Of a stretch of 64,000 nucleotides of DNA, positions 58,401 through 64,000 are shown piece after piece. A model generated the notes under the pieces. That model saw nothing but the letters and a program-made list of their open reading frames with translations, was not told where the DNA came from and ran no database searches. This DNA comes from Furcasterigmium furcatum (taxonomy: Eukaryota; Ascomycota; Sordariomycetes; Glomerellales; Plectosphaerellaceae). Where the stretch lies: assembly GCA_001599815.1 (NCBI GenBank), contig BCIA01000004.1, forward strand, positions 5,048,082-5,112,081, read 5' to 3'. A program made the translations under genes and the position numbers. Positions within the stretch are counted from its first letter, which is position 1; each line of letters begins with the position of its first letter.

Positions 58401-61400
58401 GCGTGACGACCATTTCAAAGTCCTCGGCTAGGTCGTCATGGACTATTTGCAGGCCTGTGCCGTCGCGGTCCTCGAACGTGGTCCGCAGCGTCTCGTGACG
58501 GCTTCGCATCGCGCCCAGCGCAGCACCGAGAGCGTCCACACGAAGGAGTCCCCGCAAGCGAACCGCGAGCGGCATGTTGTATGACGAAGCGCCGCCGAGG
58601 CTGAGACGGTCCAGGAACCAGAGCCGGCCCTGGGCGAATGATTGCTCGACAGGTCCGTCGTACGCCGTGGTCGAGATCGGGCGTTGCACGGTCGAGCCCT
58701 TCTGAATAGTGGCGGCCAGGTCCCCGACCACAGGATGGTCGAAGATGTCTCTCACGGACACGCGGCTGTCCAGCTCGCGGCTGATGCGGACGGCCAGTCT
58801 CGTCGCCATCAGGGAGTGGCCCCCGAGGTCGAAGAAATTGTCTGCAACCCCGACCTTGATGCGGAGCACGCTGCTGAAGGTCTCGCAAAGAACTGCTTCT
58901 ACTTCGTTGCGCGGTTCGATGTGTGTACGTGTCGGACTGGTGACCGGCTTGGCGAGGGCTCTCTGCGCGAGGTCTCGGCGATCTACCTTTCCGCTGCTGT
59001 TGACAGGCATCCGGTCGAGTGTGATGATCCTAGCAGGGACCATGTAACTTGGAAGCAGTAACTTCACCCGCTCCCGAACGTTCATCTCGAACCGGCGGGA
59101 GACATGCGCCTTCAACGGCTGGTTCGCCATCCCGCCGCCGCGTACCTCGACATCGACCGGAAAGCGAATCCTCACGCCTGAAGACTGACAACGGTGGAAA
59201 ATGGCGTCGAAGGCGCCGTGCTGCGTTCGCTGCCGTGCCCAGCTGAGCTCCACGTGGAAGCCGGCTTCCCGGCCGAGGTCAACGAGGGCGGCTGGTGAAA
59301 GCGAAGGGCAGCGCTCCGATGCCAACCGGGCAGACGAGAGCCAGGAGGGACCTGCCTGGTCGTCGATGGACTCGGTGACGTGGCGCTCGAATATGCTGTG
59401 GGCGCTGGGGATGCTGCCAACCGCGAGCATGTCGGTCTTCGACTCTGACGAGCATCGCAAGAGCTTGAGAAGCGCGTCCCGGTCCAGCCCAGCGGTTCTG
59501 AAGTCCAGCCACTCGTGCTGGTCGATCGAGGCCTCGGCCAGGTGACTCGAGGTCGCGGCCTGGTTCCGCGTATGCACGATGGCGCTGTAACGGTAGGCGC
59601 TCAGTTCGTTGCAGGCTCTCATGCGCTTCGGCTGTATCTCAACGTGCTCGACCCAGTCAGGCATCCGTTCCATGAGCCCGGTGAAGAAGGCCGGGTCCAC
59701 CAGCAGTTCCTCTTCGCCCTCCTGGAGTTCCGCCATCCGCTGTCGGAGCTGCTGTGGCGTGATCTCGTCCTCATCGCCGCCCAGGTCGCGTATCGCCCTG
59801 GCCGCGAGGAACTGCCTCTGGAGCGGGTAGGACCGGATGTCGCCGAAGAAGACCCTCTTCACGCCGGGGACTCTGGCTAGAGCGTGAACCACGTCCGTAA
59901 GGTAGTCCAGCGAGGGAAAGTATTGGACGACGGAGTTGAGAACCACGAGATCCACGCGGCCGCGTTGTTCGACAGATGCTACATCCATGGCTGTGCCCAC
60001 ATGTACCACGGCCCTGTCTGACAGAGAAGCCGTGGATCTGATGACCTTATTGACAAAGGCGGTCACGGTGCTGGAAGGCTCTAGGCCGACGTAGCTCTGC
60101 AGTCCGCCGCCTAGGTTGAAGAGGACCATCCCGCTGCCCGTGCCGATCTCGAGGACGTGGCCGGCCGAAGGTTCACCGTCGAGCAGCGTCCTCAAGGTAT
60201 CGTCGAGCCACTCCCGCATCTCCGTCTTGGGGATCGGCGCCCCGTCGTACATGGACGTCCACCCCGTGAAATCGCGTCCGAGATTTGCTGGTTGCACGGA
60301 GCTCATATCCGAGTATGTCTGGCGGTCGAAGTTGGTCGTCCACGCCTCCACCTGTCGGTCCGTCTCGACACGGTCGACCTGCTCGTCCTGTCGTGGCGAG
60401 ACAAAGGCGACCAGCTCAGACTCGGTGCTGTCCTCGGTCACAATAACGACGGCGACGTCTTGGACGCTGGGGTCGCGCAGGATCGCGTGCTCAACCTCGG
60501 CCGGTTCGATACGGTACCCCCGGATCTTGACCTGCCGGTCCAGGCGGCCGAAAACTTCCAATTCGCCATCGTGAGGGCGATATCGCGCGCGATCACCCGT
60601 CCTGTATGCCCTCATCTCACGGCCGTGGACTGTGACGTGGATGAACCGGCCCTCGTTCAGGGATGGATCCGCGTAGCCCCTGGCCAACCCGTCACCAGTA
60701 ACGACAAGCTCGCCCATCACGCCCAGGGAGACAAGCTGCTGACGGGAGTCCATCACGAACGCCCCTGAATTGCTGATGGCCCGGCCGATGGGAACGCCAT
60801 TGACAAAGGAACCTATAGGGGGGTCGTTGCTGACAGCGTAGACGGCGCTCTGGATGCCGTTCTCGGTCGGGCCGTATGCGTTGAAGACCCCGACCCCTTG
60901 TCGCATCAGCGCCCGCAACCTCAGCGCATCTTGGCCGTCGAATCGATCGCCGGCCACGAACAACGCGTCCAGGGCGGCGAACATGGCGGGACCGTGGTCG
61001 AGGCACTGCTTAAGCAGCGCGGGCGTGATGACAGCCACGCGGATCTGCTCTCGGATGAAAACCGTCTGCAGGGCGTGGCCATCCAACGCCGTGTTGCCTT
61101 CGATGCACACGAGATGTCCTCCGTTTAGGAGAGCGGCGCACATCTCCCATATGGAAGCGTCAAATGCCAGGTTCGACAGGTGAGCCACGGTCGGGGCCGG
61201 CGGGAACCTGGATGTGATGTTGCTGCTGCGCGTCAGGAATCGGACGATCGCGCGATGCTCAACCATGACACCTTTGGGCTTGCCCGTGGATCCTGAGGTG
61301 TAGACGACGTAGGCCAGACTCGTCGCGGACGGTTGCTTAACGGCCTGGGAGCCGTTGGTGCTGTTGTCGTCGTCGTCGCGCATCGCATCCTCCATTCGAA

Positions 61401-64000
61401 CCAGTTCCACGTTGGAGAGACGGTCCGCCGCTGACGGTGCAGACACATCCGTGCCGAGGAGGACAAGTCCGCGTCCCGGTACCTGCGATAAGATCGTCTC
61501 GAGACGCTCGGATGAAGCGGTGTTGACATCGAGCGGCAGATAAGCCAGGTTGGCCTTGAGAATGCCGAGGAAGGCCACGACTGTCTGACATGAACGGGGC
61601 GCCAGCACCCCGACCAGGCTTTCCGGTTCCAGTCCCTGGCGGCGGAGCCATCTTGCCAGATGATCGGAGGCTTGGTCCAGCTCTCGATATGTGAGTCGCG
61701 TCCGCGAGTCCGACGCCGCCATCGCACCGGGCGATGCCCTTGCCTGCTCGCGGAAGACGTCGACGATGCTGGCATCCCGGGGATAGTCGGTGGTTTCCAC
61801 GTCCAGACGTCCTAGCTTGCGGACTTGATCCGCTGCTTGCTTCAGGTGGAGGACGGATATGGGCATGGAAGACTGCTCCATGCCTTCGCGGAGGATTTCC
61901 TGGAAGACGTCCACCATACTGCTGATGGTCTGTGGCTGAAAGAGATCCTCGGAGAAGAGTACCGCGCCGGTCAGCCGGTGGTCACCTTGGTACAGGTGAA
62001 ATTCGACGTCGCATCGCGTGGTCGCGCTCGTCGGCATGGGCTCCGTGTCCAGGCCCTGGAGTTGGATCCTTCCCAGGTCTTGCTGCGAGTGCACAGCAAA
62101 GATGAGCTGGACCAGCGGGTTTCGCGAGATGTCGCGTGATGTCCCCGGCAAGAGTGCCGACACGATGCTTTCGAACGGGACGTCCTGGTTCTCTTGTGCG
62201 GCGGATGTGACCGACCTTGCCTGGCGCAGCAGGCCCTCGAAGGTCTCGTCTTCGGTGACGATGAGCCGCATGCACTGGGTGTTGACGAAGAAGCCGATCA
62301 TGCTGTCGAGCTCTGCCCGGTTTCTGTTGGCGATAGGTGTGCCGATGGTCCCGTCCTCTGCACCGGTGAGCCTGTAGTGGGTTGCGCGGAAGGCCGTCAA
62401 CAGAACCACGAACGCCGTTGTCTGGTGAGCCCTGGCGAAGGCTTGTAGATTGTCGTACGCCGCACCCTCGATGACAAAGTCAGTAATACCAGCCCGGCCA
62501 GATGGGATTGGAGGCCGCGGGAGGTCGCATAGCAGCTCAGCAGGCGTGCTATCGGCCAGCTGGCGTGTCCAGTAGTCGAGCTGTCGTTGATGCTCTGCGA
62601 TCTGGTCGTCACTCCTCTGCCAGAGTGCAAAGTCCCGGTACTGAACAGGGAGCGGGCTGATCTTGGCCAGGGGGTCAGATCCGGACAGCGCCGCTGAGTA
62701 GAATCTTCCGAGTTCTCGGCATAGGACGTCGAGTGACCAGCCGTCCGACACGATATGGTGCATCACGATGGAGAGGATGTGGTCGTCGGCAGACGTCCTA
62801 AGGAGTGCCACCCTCCAGCCGGGCTCCGTCGTGAGATCAAAGGGCGTATTCTGCTCGCGGCCAAGCTCAGGTAGTGCCGAGCCATCGCCCTCCTCCGACT
62901 TGCTGCTGGATACGTCGATGACCCGGAGCTCCCTGGGCTGGAACGGATGCACGATCTGGACGTTGGAGCCATTTCGGGTTTCGAATGTTGTTCTGAGCGT
63001 CTCGTGCCGCCGTTCTAGGGCCTGGAGTGCAGATGTGAGCGCAGGCACTTCCAGCCGGCCTCGCAGGCGTATGGCAATCGGCATGATGTACCACGGAGAG
63101 CCGGGATTGAGCTGCTCAAGGAACCATAGACGCCCTTGGGCGAATGACTGCTCTGCCGGACCGGCATACGTCGTCGAAGACATGGGGTTGTGGACGGTCG
63201 AGCCCTGGCGGACGACAGCGCCCAGGTCTGCAATCACCGGCTGGTCGAAGATATCTCTGACAGACACGCGCGTGTCAAGTCGGCGGCTGAGACGAGCCGC
63301 GAGCTTGGTGGCACTGAGGGAGTGACCGCCGAGATCGAAGAAGTTGTCTGTGATGCCGACCTCTGTTCCCAGGACCTTGGCGAACTCTTCGCACAACACC
63401 TCTTCAACGGCGTTCCGCGGATCGACGCGCTCGCCGGCGGCGGTCATGCCGGTCCTGGTCGCCGCCATCTGCGCCTGGCTTACGAGCTCACGGCGGTCCA
63501 CCTTACCGTTGGCGTTGATGGGTAGCTGGTCGAGCACCATGATGCGCGCCGGGATCATGTAGGACGGGAGTGATGTCTGCAGCCACGCCCGGACCTGCGC
63601 CTCGAGCCTCCGGTCCTCGAGCCGCTGCCGTGGACGGTTGGCTTGTGGCCCGTCTCGCGTGTCCGCCAGGAACCGGAACTTGACGCGGCCGGCTCGCGGC
63701 TCGGCGGCCGGGAGGCGGCGGTGGAAGACGGCATCCAGCGCGCCGTGCTGGGATCGCTGCCTTGCCCAGCTGATCTCGACTTGAAAGCCGTGAGTCTGTC
63801 CCAGCTGGTCCAGGTCGAAGGCGGAGACGGCCTCTTGCGCCTCGGCGTCGCGGCAAACGGCTGAAATCCATGCCGTTCTCTCAGAGTCGGCGGCCTGCGC
63901 CCCATCGTCCGCGCAAGCCAGCGCGTCTGCCAGGTGCCGCTCCATGCTGGTCATGGCATACGGAATGTTACTGATGCAGATGTCTGCTGCGTCAGAGTGG
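49489..64000 (-). CDS. Giant N-methylating NRPS, C-terminal part (runs off right edge)
   Basis: The minus-strand frame stays open through position 64000, so at least 4836 residues are visible and the N-terminus is missing. Numbering from the Met codon at 63954, the T-domain serines are near 212, 1714, 2786 and 4296 (DLGGHS; the last is CLGGHS). C domains span about 264-702, 1767-2202 and 2839-3279, each with MHHI(I/V)SDGWSL. A domains (about 725-1655, 2222-2726, 3299-4236) carry YTSGSTGKPKGVM-like cores and NGKVDR ends. Methyltransferases sit inside the first and third A domains (LEIGTGSGM at about 1270, LEIGTGTGM at about 3840), and the truncated upstream module has the same post-MT tail. 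The terminal CT domain (about 4355 to the end) has SHALYDG and likely releases a cyclic product. Style and arrangement resemble cyclosporin synthetase. The stop is at 49489-49491. Confidence 0.95.
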   Translation of the reverse strand, partial: HSDAADICISNIPYAMTSMERHLADALACADDGAQAADSERTAWISAVCRDAEAQEAVSAFDLDQLGQTHGFQVEISWARQRSQHGALDAVFHRRLPAAEPRAGRVKFRFLADTRDGPQANRPRQRLEDRRLEAQVRAWLQTSLPSYMIPARIMVLDQLPINANGKVDRRELVSQAQMAATRTGMTAAGERVDPRNAVEEVLCEEFAKVLGTEVGITDNFFDLGGHSLSATKLAARLSRRLDTRVSVRDIFDQPVIADLGAVVRQGSTVHNPMSSTTYAGPAEQSFAQGRLWFLEQLNPGSPWYIMPIAIRLRGRLEVPALTSALQALERRHETLRTTFETRNGSNVQIVHPFQPRELRVIDVSSSKSEEGDGSALPELGREQNTPFDLTTEPGWRVALLRTSADDHILSIVMHHIVSDGWSLDVLCRELGRFYSAALSGSDPLAKISPLPVQYRDFALWQRSDDQIAEHQRQLDYWTRQLADSTPAELLCDLPRPPIPSGRAGITDFVIEGAAYDNLQAFARAHQTTAFVVLLTAFRATHYRLTGAEDGTIGTPIANRNRAELDSMIGFFVNTQCMRLIVTEDETFEGLLRQARSVTSAAQENQDVPFESIVSALLPGTSRDISRNPLVQLIFAVHSQQDLGRIQLQGLDTEPMPTSATTRCDVEFHLYQGDHRLTGAVLFSEDLFQPQTISSMVDVFQEILREGMEQSSMPISVLHLKQAADQVRKLGRLDVETTDYPRDASIVDVFREQARASPGAMAASDSRTRLTYRELDQASDHLARWLRRQGLEPESLVGVLAPRSCQTVVAFLGILKANLAYLPLDVNTASSERLETILSQVPGRGLVLLGTDVSAPSAADRLSNVELVRMEDAMRDDDDNSTNGSQAVKQPSATSLAYVVYTSGSTGKPKGVMVEHRAIVRFLTRSSNITSRFPPAPTVAHLSNLAFDASIWEMCAALLNGGHLVCIEGNTALDGHALQTVFIREQIRVAVITPALLKQCLDHGPAMFAALDALFVAGDRFDGQDALRLRALMRQGVGVFNAYGPTENGIQSAVYAVSNDPPIGSFVNGVPIGRAISNSGAFVMDSRQQLVSLGVMGELVVTGDGLARGYADPSLNEGRFIHVTVHGREMRAYRTGDRARYRPHDGELEVFGRLDRQVKIRGYRIEPAEVEHAILRDPSVQDVAVVIVTEDSTESELVAFVSPRQDEQVDRVETDRQVEAWTTNFDRQTYSDMSSVQPANLGRDFTGWTSMYDGAPIPKTEMREWLDDTLRTLLDGEPSAGHVLEIGTGSGMVLFNLGGGLQSYVGLEPSSTVTAFVNKVIRSTASLSDRAVVHVGTAMDVASVEQRGRVDLVVLNSVVQYFPSLDYLTDVVHALARVPGVKRVFFGDIRSYPLQRQFLAARAIRDLGGDEDEITPQQLRQRMAELQEGEEELLVDPAFFTGLMERMPDWVEHVEIQPKRMRACNELSAYRYSAIVHTRNQAATSSHLAEASIDQHEWLDFRTAGLDRDALLKLLRCSSESKTDMLAVGSIPSAHSIFERHVTESIDDQAGPSWLSSARLASERCPSLSPAALVDLGREAGFHVELSWARQRTQHGAFDAIFHRCQSSGVRIRFPVDVEVRGGGMANQPLKAHVSRRFEMNVRERVKLLLPSYMVPARIITLDRMPVNSSGKVDRRDLAQRALAKPVTSPTRTHIEPRNEVEAVLCETFSSVLRIKVGVADNFFDLGGHSLMATRLAVRISRELDSRVSVRDIFDHPVVGDLAATIQKGSTVQRPISTTAYDGPVEQSFAQGRLWFLDRLSLGGASSYNMPLAVRLRGLLRVDALGAALGAMRSRHETLRTTFEDRDGTGLQIVHDDLAEDFEMVVTPASQDADHLSLLHEAQTTPFDLTATPPWRVSLLQLGEQDYVLSIVMHHIISDGWSLDIFTQELGICYSAALRGEKPPICPLPIQYRDFAVWQKEEEQIAEHQRQLAYWTQELADSAPAELLCDKPRPALLSGQAELVEVVIDEALHDRLRAFCRASQVTPFSVLLSAFRAVHYRLTGAGDATIGVPIANRNRPELENLIGVFVNTQCMRITIQDDQTFDQVVQQVRSTGAAAQENQDVPFERVVSALLPGSRDTSRNPLVQLLFALHSQHDLGRVRLEGLSAEPLPLPTTTRFDLEFHVYEQPGQFHGHILFSTDLFNQDTIRSMAGIFRELLDRSLEQPRMPVSLLPLVDKLESLHCNGSSAARTGYARDSSIVDVFRQEAARSATAIAVRDSTTQLTYSELDRQTDRLATWLCRQGLPAETLIGVLAPRSCQAITALLGILKANLAYLPLDVSAPTGRLETIISQVPGRKLILLGTGVPAPAHIQDTTLIRIDDALDLHPPTSSDDNEGGHPSPSATSLAYVIFTSGSTGRPKGVMIEHRGVLRLVKESKIADQLPEGGRVAHLTNLAFDVSILEIFLALLSGGTLTCVDQRTVLDPKALQTVFLRDRVNVAVFPPALLKQYLDSFSTTTTDNNILCGLEVLFVAGDRFDARDAREARRLVRKAVFNAYGPTENAVLSTTFEIPDQDPFINGVPIGRAVDNSGAYIMDAQQKLVPVGVMGELVVTGDGLARGYTDPTLDRTRFIDIIIDGRDTRAYRTGDRARMRPGDGQIEFFGRMDRQVKIRGYRVEPGEVEHAILRHDTVRDVASIVRDTVDAAGSDRELIAFVVLHRIIGQGKEPAIAELTMSLKAMLPPYMVPQRIAVLDEMPVNANGKVDRLKLAQMALTPPAEGLVAAPRLAPRNQTEAAVCDAVSSILGIEVGILDNFFDLGGHSLMAMKLVARIAHKLDAHVSVRDVFDKPVIADLAAGIRQGSTPHKPIPSITHGLQGPVQQSFAQGRLWFLDQFNVGASWYIMPLAVRFVGKLDIDALGLALNALEQRHETLRTTFEELDGTGVQVVHQFRSRHLEVIDFSEDKTGRYTEHLRLQQTTPFDLKSKPGWRISLLKLGDDDHVLSIVMHHIISDGWSLDILTRELGIFYTAVLQGHDPLSRVDALPIQYRDFSVWERQTEQTAEHQRQLKYWTEQLADSHPAELLCDFPRPPTLSGHADIVSFLIDGPLYEALLAYCRPRQVTSFVVLLSVFRAAHFRLTGTQDVTIGTPIANRNRSEIQDLIGFFVNTQCLRITATGSDTLDGLVQQVRSVAVGAQENQDVPFEKVVSSLLPGSRDSSRNPLVQLLFALHSQQGLGLVQLGELVGQPLPSALTTRFDLEFHVYQEQNHLKAVISYSKDLFQRETVDSLASVFQDLLQSGLDQPQAPIANLTLDSGLGQLQSMGLLAVERTDYPREASIIDVFRRQVDAHPEATAVKDPSAELTYSELDRQSDKLASWIRQQRLPGETSLVGVLAPRSCQAITAFIGILKANLAYLPLEVNVPTRRLEAVLAQVSGRRLVLVGDQDTPAPAIQLEDVELVRIDQILNLDLSGTVQDDYTLPSATSLAYVIFTSGSTGRPKGVMIEHGNVLRLARSNASATLPPSPRVAHLTSIAFDNSVWEVYMALLNGGTVVCIDYWTTLDSKAFEATLSRERVQAAMLTPAHLKQYLAEAPAAINNLDVLFVAGDRLDSRDAIEAKARVRTDVYNAYGPTENTVSSTMYRIDVNEAFTNGVPIGRAITNSGAYIMDPRQLLVTPGVLGELVVTGDGLARGYTDPELDAGRFVDVCINGQTVRAYRTGDRVRHRPKDGQIEFFGRMDRQVKIRGHRVEPAEIEHIIIAESGVRDAAIVVRNQDGERGGELEMVSFVTATRHNASMDEEEEPAASTHVGDWGNHFDGVVYEGIADSIGRSLVGRDFVGWVSMYDGEPIATTEMEEWLDDTMETLLDGQAAGHVLEIGTGTGMILFNLSNKGLRRYAGLEPSGAAATFVNNAIKSDPNLANKATVHVGTATNVGDLDVDELKPDLVVLNSVVQYFPSLEYLTEVVDHLVEIPTVKRIFFGDVRSFPLYQDFLVGWALRELGEHATRSDVRRRVAELKQREEELLVDPAFFTSLASRRPDKIRHVEILPKRMRASNELSAYRYAVVLHLRESAEPEGYVKTLDKDSWVDYGQSLMDHGSLRRLLQSSTDAATVVAVGNIPDSRSVLDRYMASSSLDHDDDGGDDAQDGTGWLAAVRSQAAQCPSLSVNDLTETAKAAGFSVELSWAQQRSNHGALDAIFHRLGASSGAAARVKFQFPTDNRGHGTTSSLANCPIQKLHHGKLAARLRQRLHSLLPPYMVPTQIITLDEMPVNASGKVDRQKLARLAQVAPRPKQAPEREAAPPRDELEEMLCEEFSNILGVDVGVSDNFFCLGGHSLMATKLVARISRRLHVRVAIKDLFDRPVPADLATSLRSRDSLQDDDASGTPSSPASDAGPFQLLPVPDPAGFVHRVIVPQLEHPASGILDVYPVTQVQKYFLHDAATGRPRTPALFFVDFPVAPSPDLRLTRICTDLVKDFDIFRTVFLPAAGMFCQVLLEHLEVPVEVVDVVGDVTKATRELEDADTNRPLRLGHSMMRIAILKHSSAVRVVLRMSHALYDGLSFDRVVRSLHALYNGNRLPPPPKFAGYLRHIADSRQGGYKFWRSVLQESSVTPIGSPDTLSASEISRDDGSRLVLATVDNPFRTNPQGITPATIFTTACALMLAKETARNDLTFGRVVSGRQNLPAPLQDIVGPCVNMVPVRVSLQGDADINILLQQVQNQYLDSLAFETLGFDEVRDNCTDWPASTDRFGCCTTFQNYNMRPESHAQGQRVRLDGLEGETEEYDSEDFGAPLRKEDRAETPLHDVDIMGIPDWDGGQLQIVVSVARRLGDERMAERMLKEICEGIETLTLALHDVSPKAS
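49550..50890 (-). other. NRPS terminal condensation-like (CT) domain
   Basis: This segment encodes the last ~450 residues. The catalytic motif reads SHALYDG at about 50400-50420 instead of HHxxxDG. This form is typical of fungal CT domains that release and cyclise the peptide. Further CT-like sections include NMVPVRVSLQ and DRFGCCTTFQN. Confidence 0.85.
51240..54060 (-). other. NRPS last module: adenylation domain with inserted N-methyltransferase
   Basis: The A core (FTSGSTGRPKGVM near 53585) is interrupted after the A8 motif (KIRGHRVEPAEIEH near 52840) by a SAM-binding methyltransferase (VLEIGTGTGM near 52440; VLNSVVQYFPS). The A domain resumes at LPPYMVP near 51300. By-eye specificity residues (GrsA numbering) are D N W M F A A V S, a hydrophobic pocket of uncertain substrate. 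Confidence 0.75.
55740..57290 (-). other. NRPS penultimate module: adenylation domain without methyltransferase
   Basis: FTSGSTGRPKGVM lies near 56815, KIRGYRVEPGEVEH near 56040 and NANGKVDR near 55780. The short distance between the last two motifs shows there is no methyltransferase insertion. By-eye specificity residues are D V L V F A A V L, an aliphatic-looking pocket. Confidence 0.75.
58960..61780 (-). other. NRPS antepenultimate module: adenylation domain with inserted N-methyltransferase
   Basis: YTSGSTGKPKGVM lies near 61290, KIRGYRIEPAEVEH near 60510, the SAM motif VLEIGTGSGM near 60145 and NSSGKVDR near 58990. By-eye specificity residues are D A W V F A A I Q, an aliphatic-looking pocket. 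Confidence 0.75.

Noticed and set aside
49489..64000. Direct assignment as cyclosporin synthetase
   Set aside because: The visible module order and methylation pattern do not match the cyclosporin C-terminal modules. Only the general architecture is shared.

Overview
The window is nuclear DNA from a filamentous ascomycete, most likely a Sordariomycete. The evidence is GC-rich coding sequence, 50-200 nt spliceosomal introns with GTRNGT donors and CTRAC-like branch points, a CDC10-type septin, a mitochondrial L32 protein, a CYP505 fused P450, Zn2Cys6 regulators and a very large fungal-type N-methylating NRPS. The species cannot be fixed from the sequence alone.

Layout. 1-7 kb: non-coding DNA with a dispersed short repeat, a secreted kelch/membrane protein, then conserved core genes (septin CDC10 and mitochondrial bL32m, divergently transcribed). 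7.5-15.1 kb: a pectin-lyase-fold (GH28-like) protein, a small cysteine-rich membrane protein, a YVC1/TRP-type cation channel and a siderophore-type MFS transporter that ends tail to tail with the channel. 15.9-17.3 kb: a heavily frameshifted membrane-protein pseudogene. 18-28 kb: accessory genes (an SDR, a fungal transcription factor with no visible zinc cluster, an HSL-type alpha/beta hydrolase, an NAD(P)-dependent reductase, a C2H2 zinc-finger protein, and a small secreted protein with internal WG-x3-MGY repeats). 30-42 kb: a CYP505 P450-reductase fusion, a secreted Ser/Thr-rich protein, a VOC-fold protein, an FAD monooxygenase and a Dal5-type MFS permease. 42-45 kb: a DUF6604 protein.

45.9-64 kb: a secondary-metabolite locus. 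It holds a DHA2-type 14-TM MFS exporter, an AflR-like Zn2Cys6 regulator, and the 3' part of a giant NRPS on the minus strand that runs off the right edge. The visible NRPS architecture, N to C, is (MT-A tail)-T-C-A-MT-T-C-A-T-C-A-MT-T-CT. It resembles cyclosporin synthetase in style (methyltransferase inside the A domain, terminal condensation-like cyclisation domain). However, its last module is N-methylating, and the order MT, MT, none, MT differs from the published end of cyclosporin synthetase (MT, none, MT, none).

The regulator, exporter and NRPS are the confident cluster core. The oxygenases, permease and DUF6604 gene to the left are possible but unproven members. Exon boundaries were read by eye from splice signals and reading frame; each multi-exon model given keeps one open frame. 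Sequence-family names are recognition calls, not database results.
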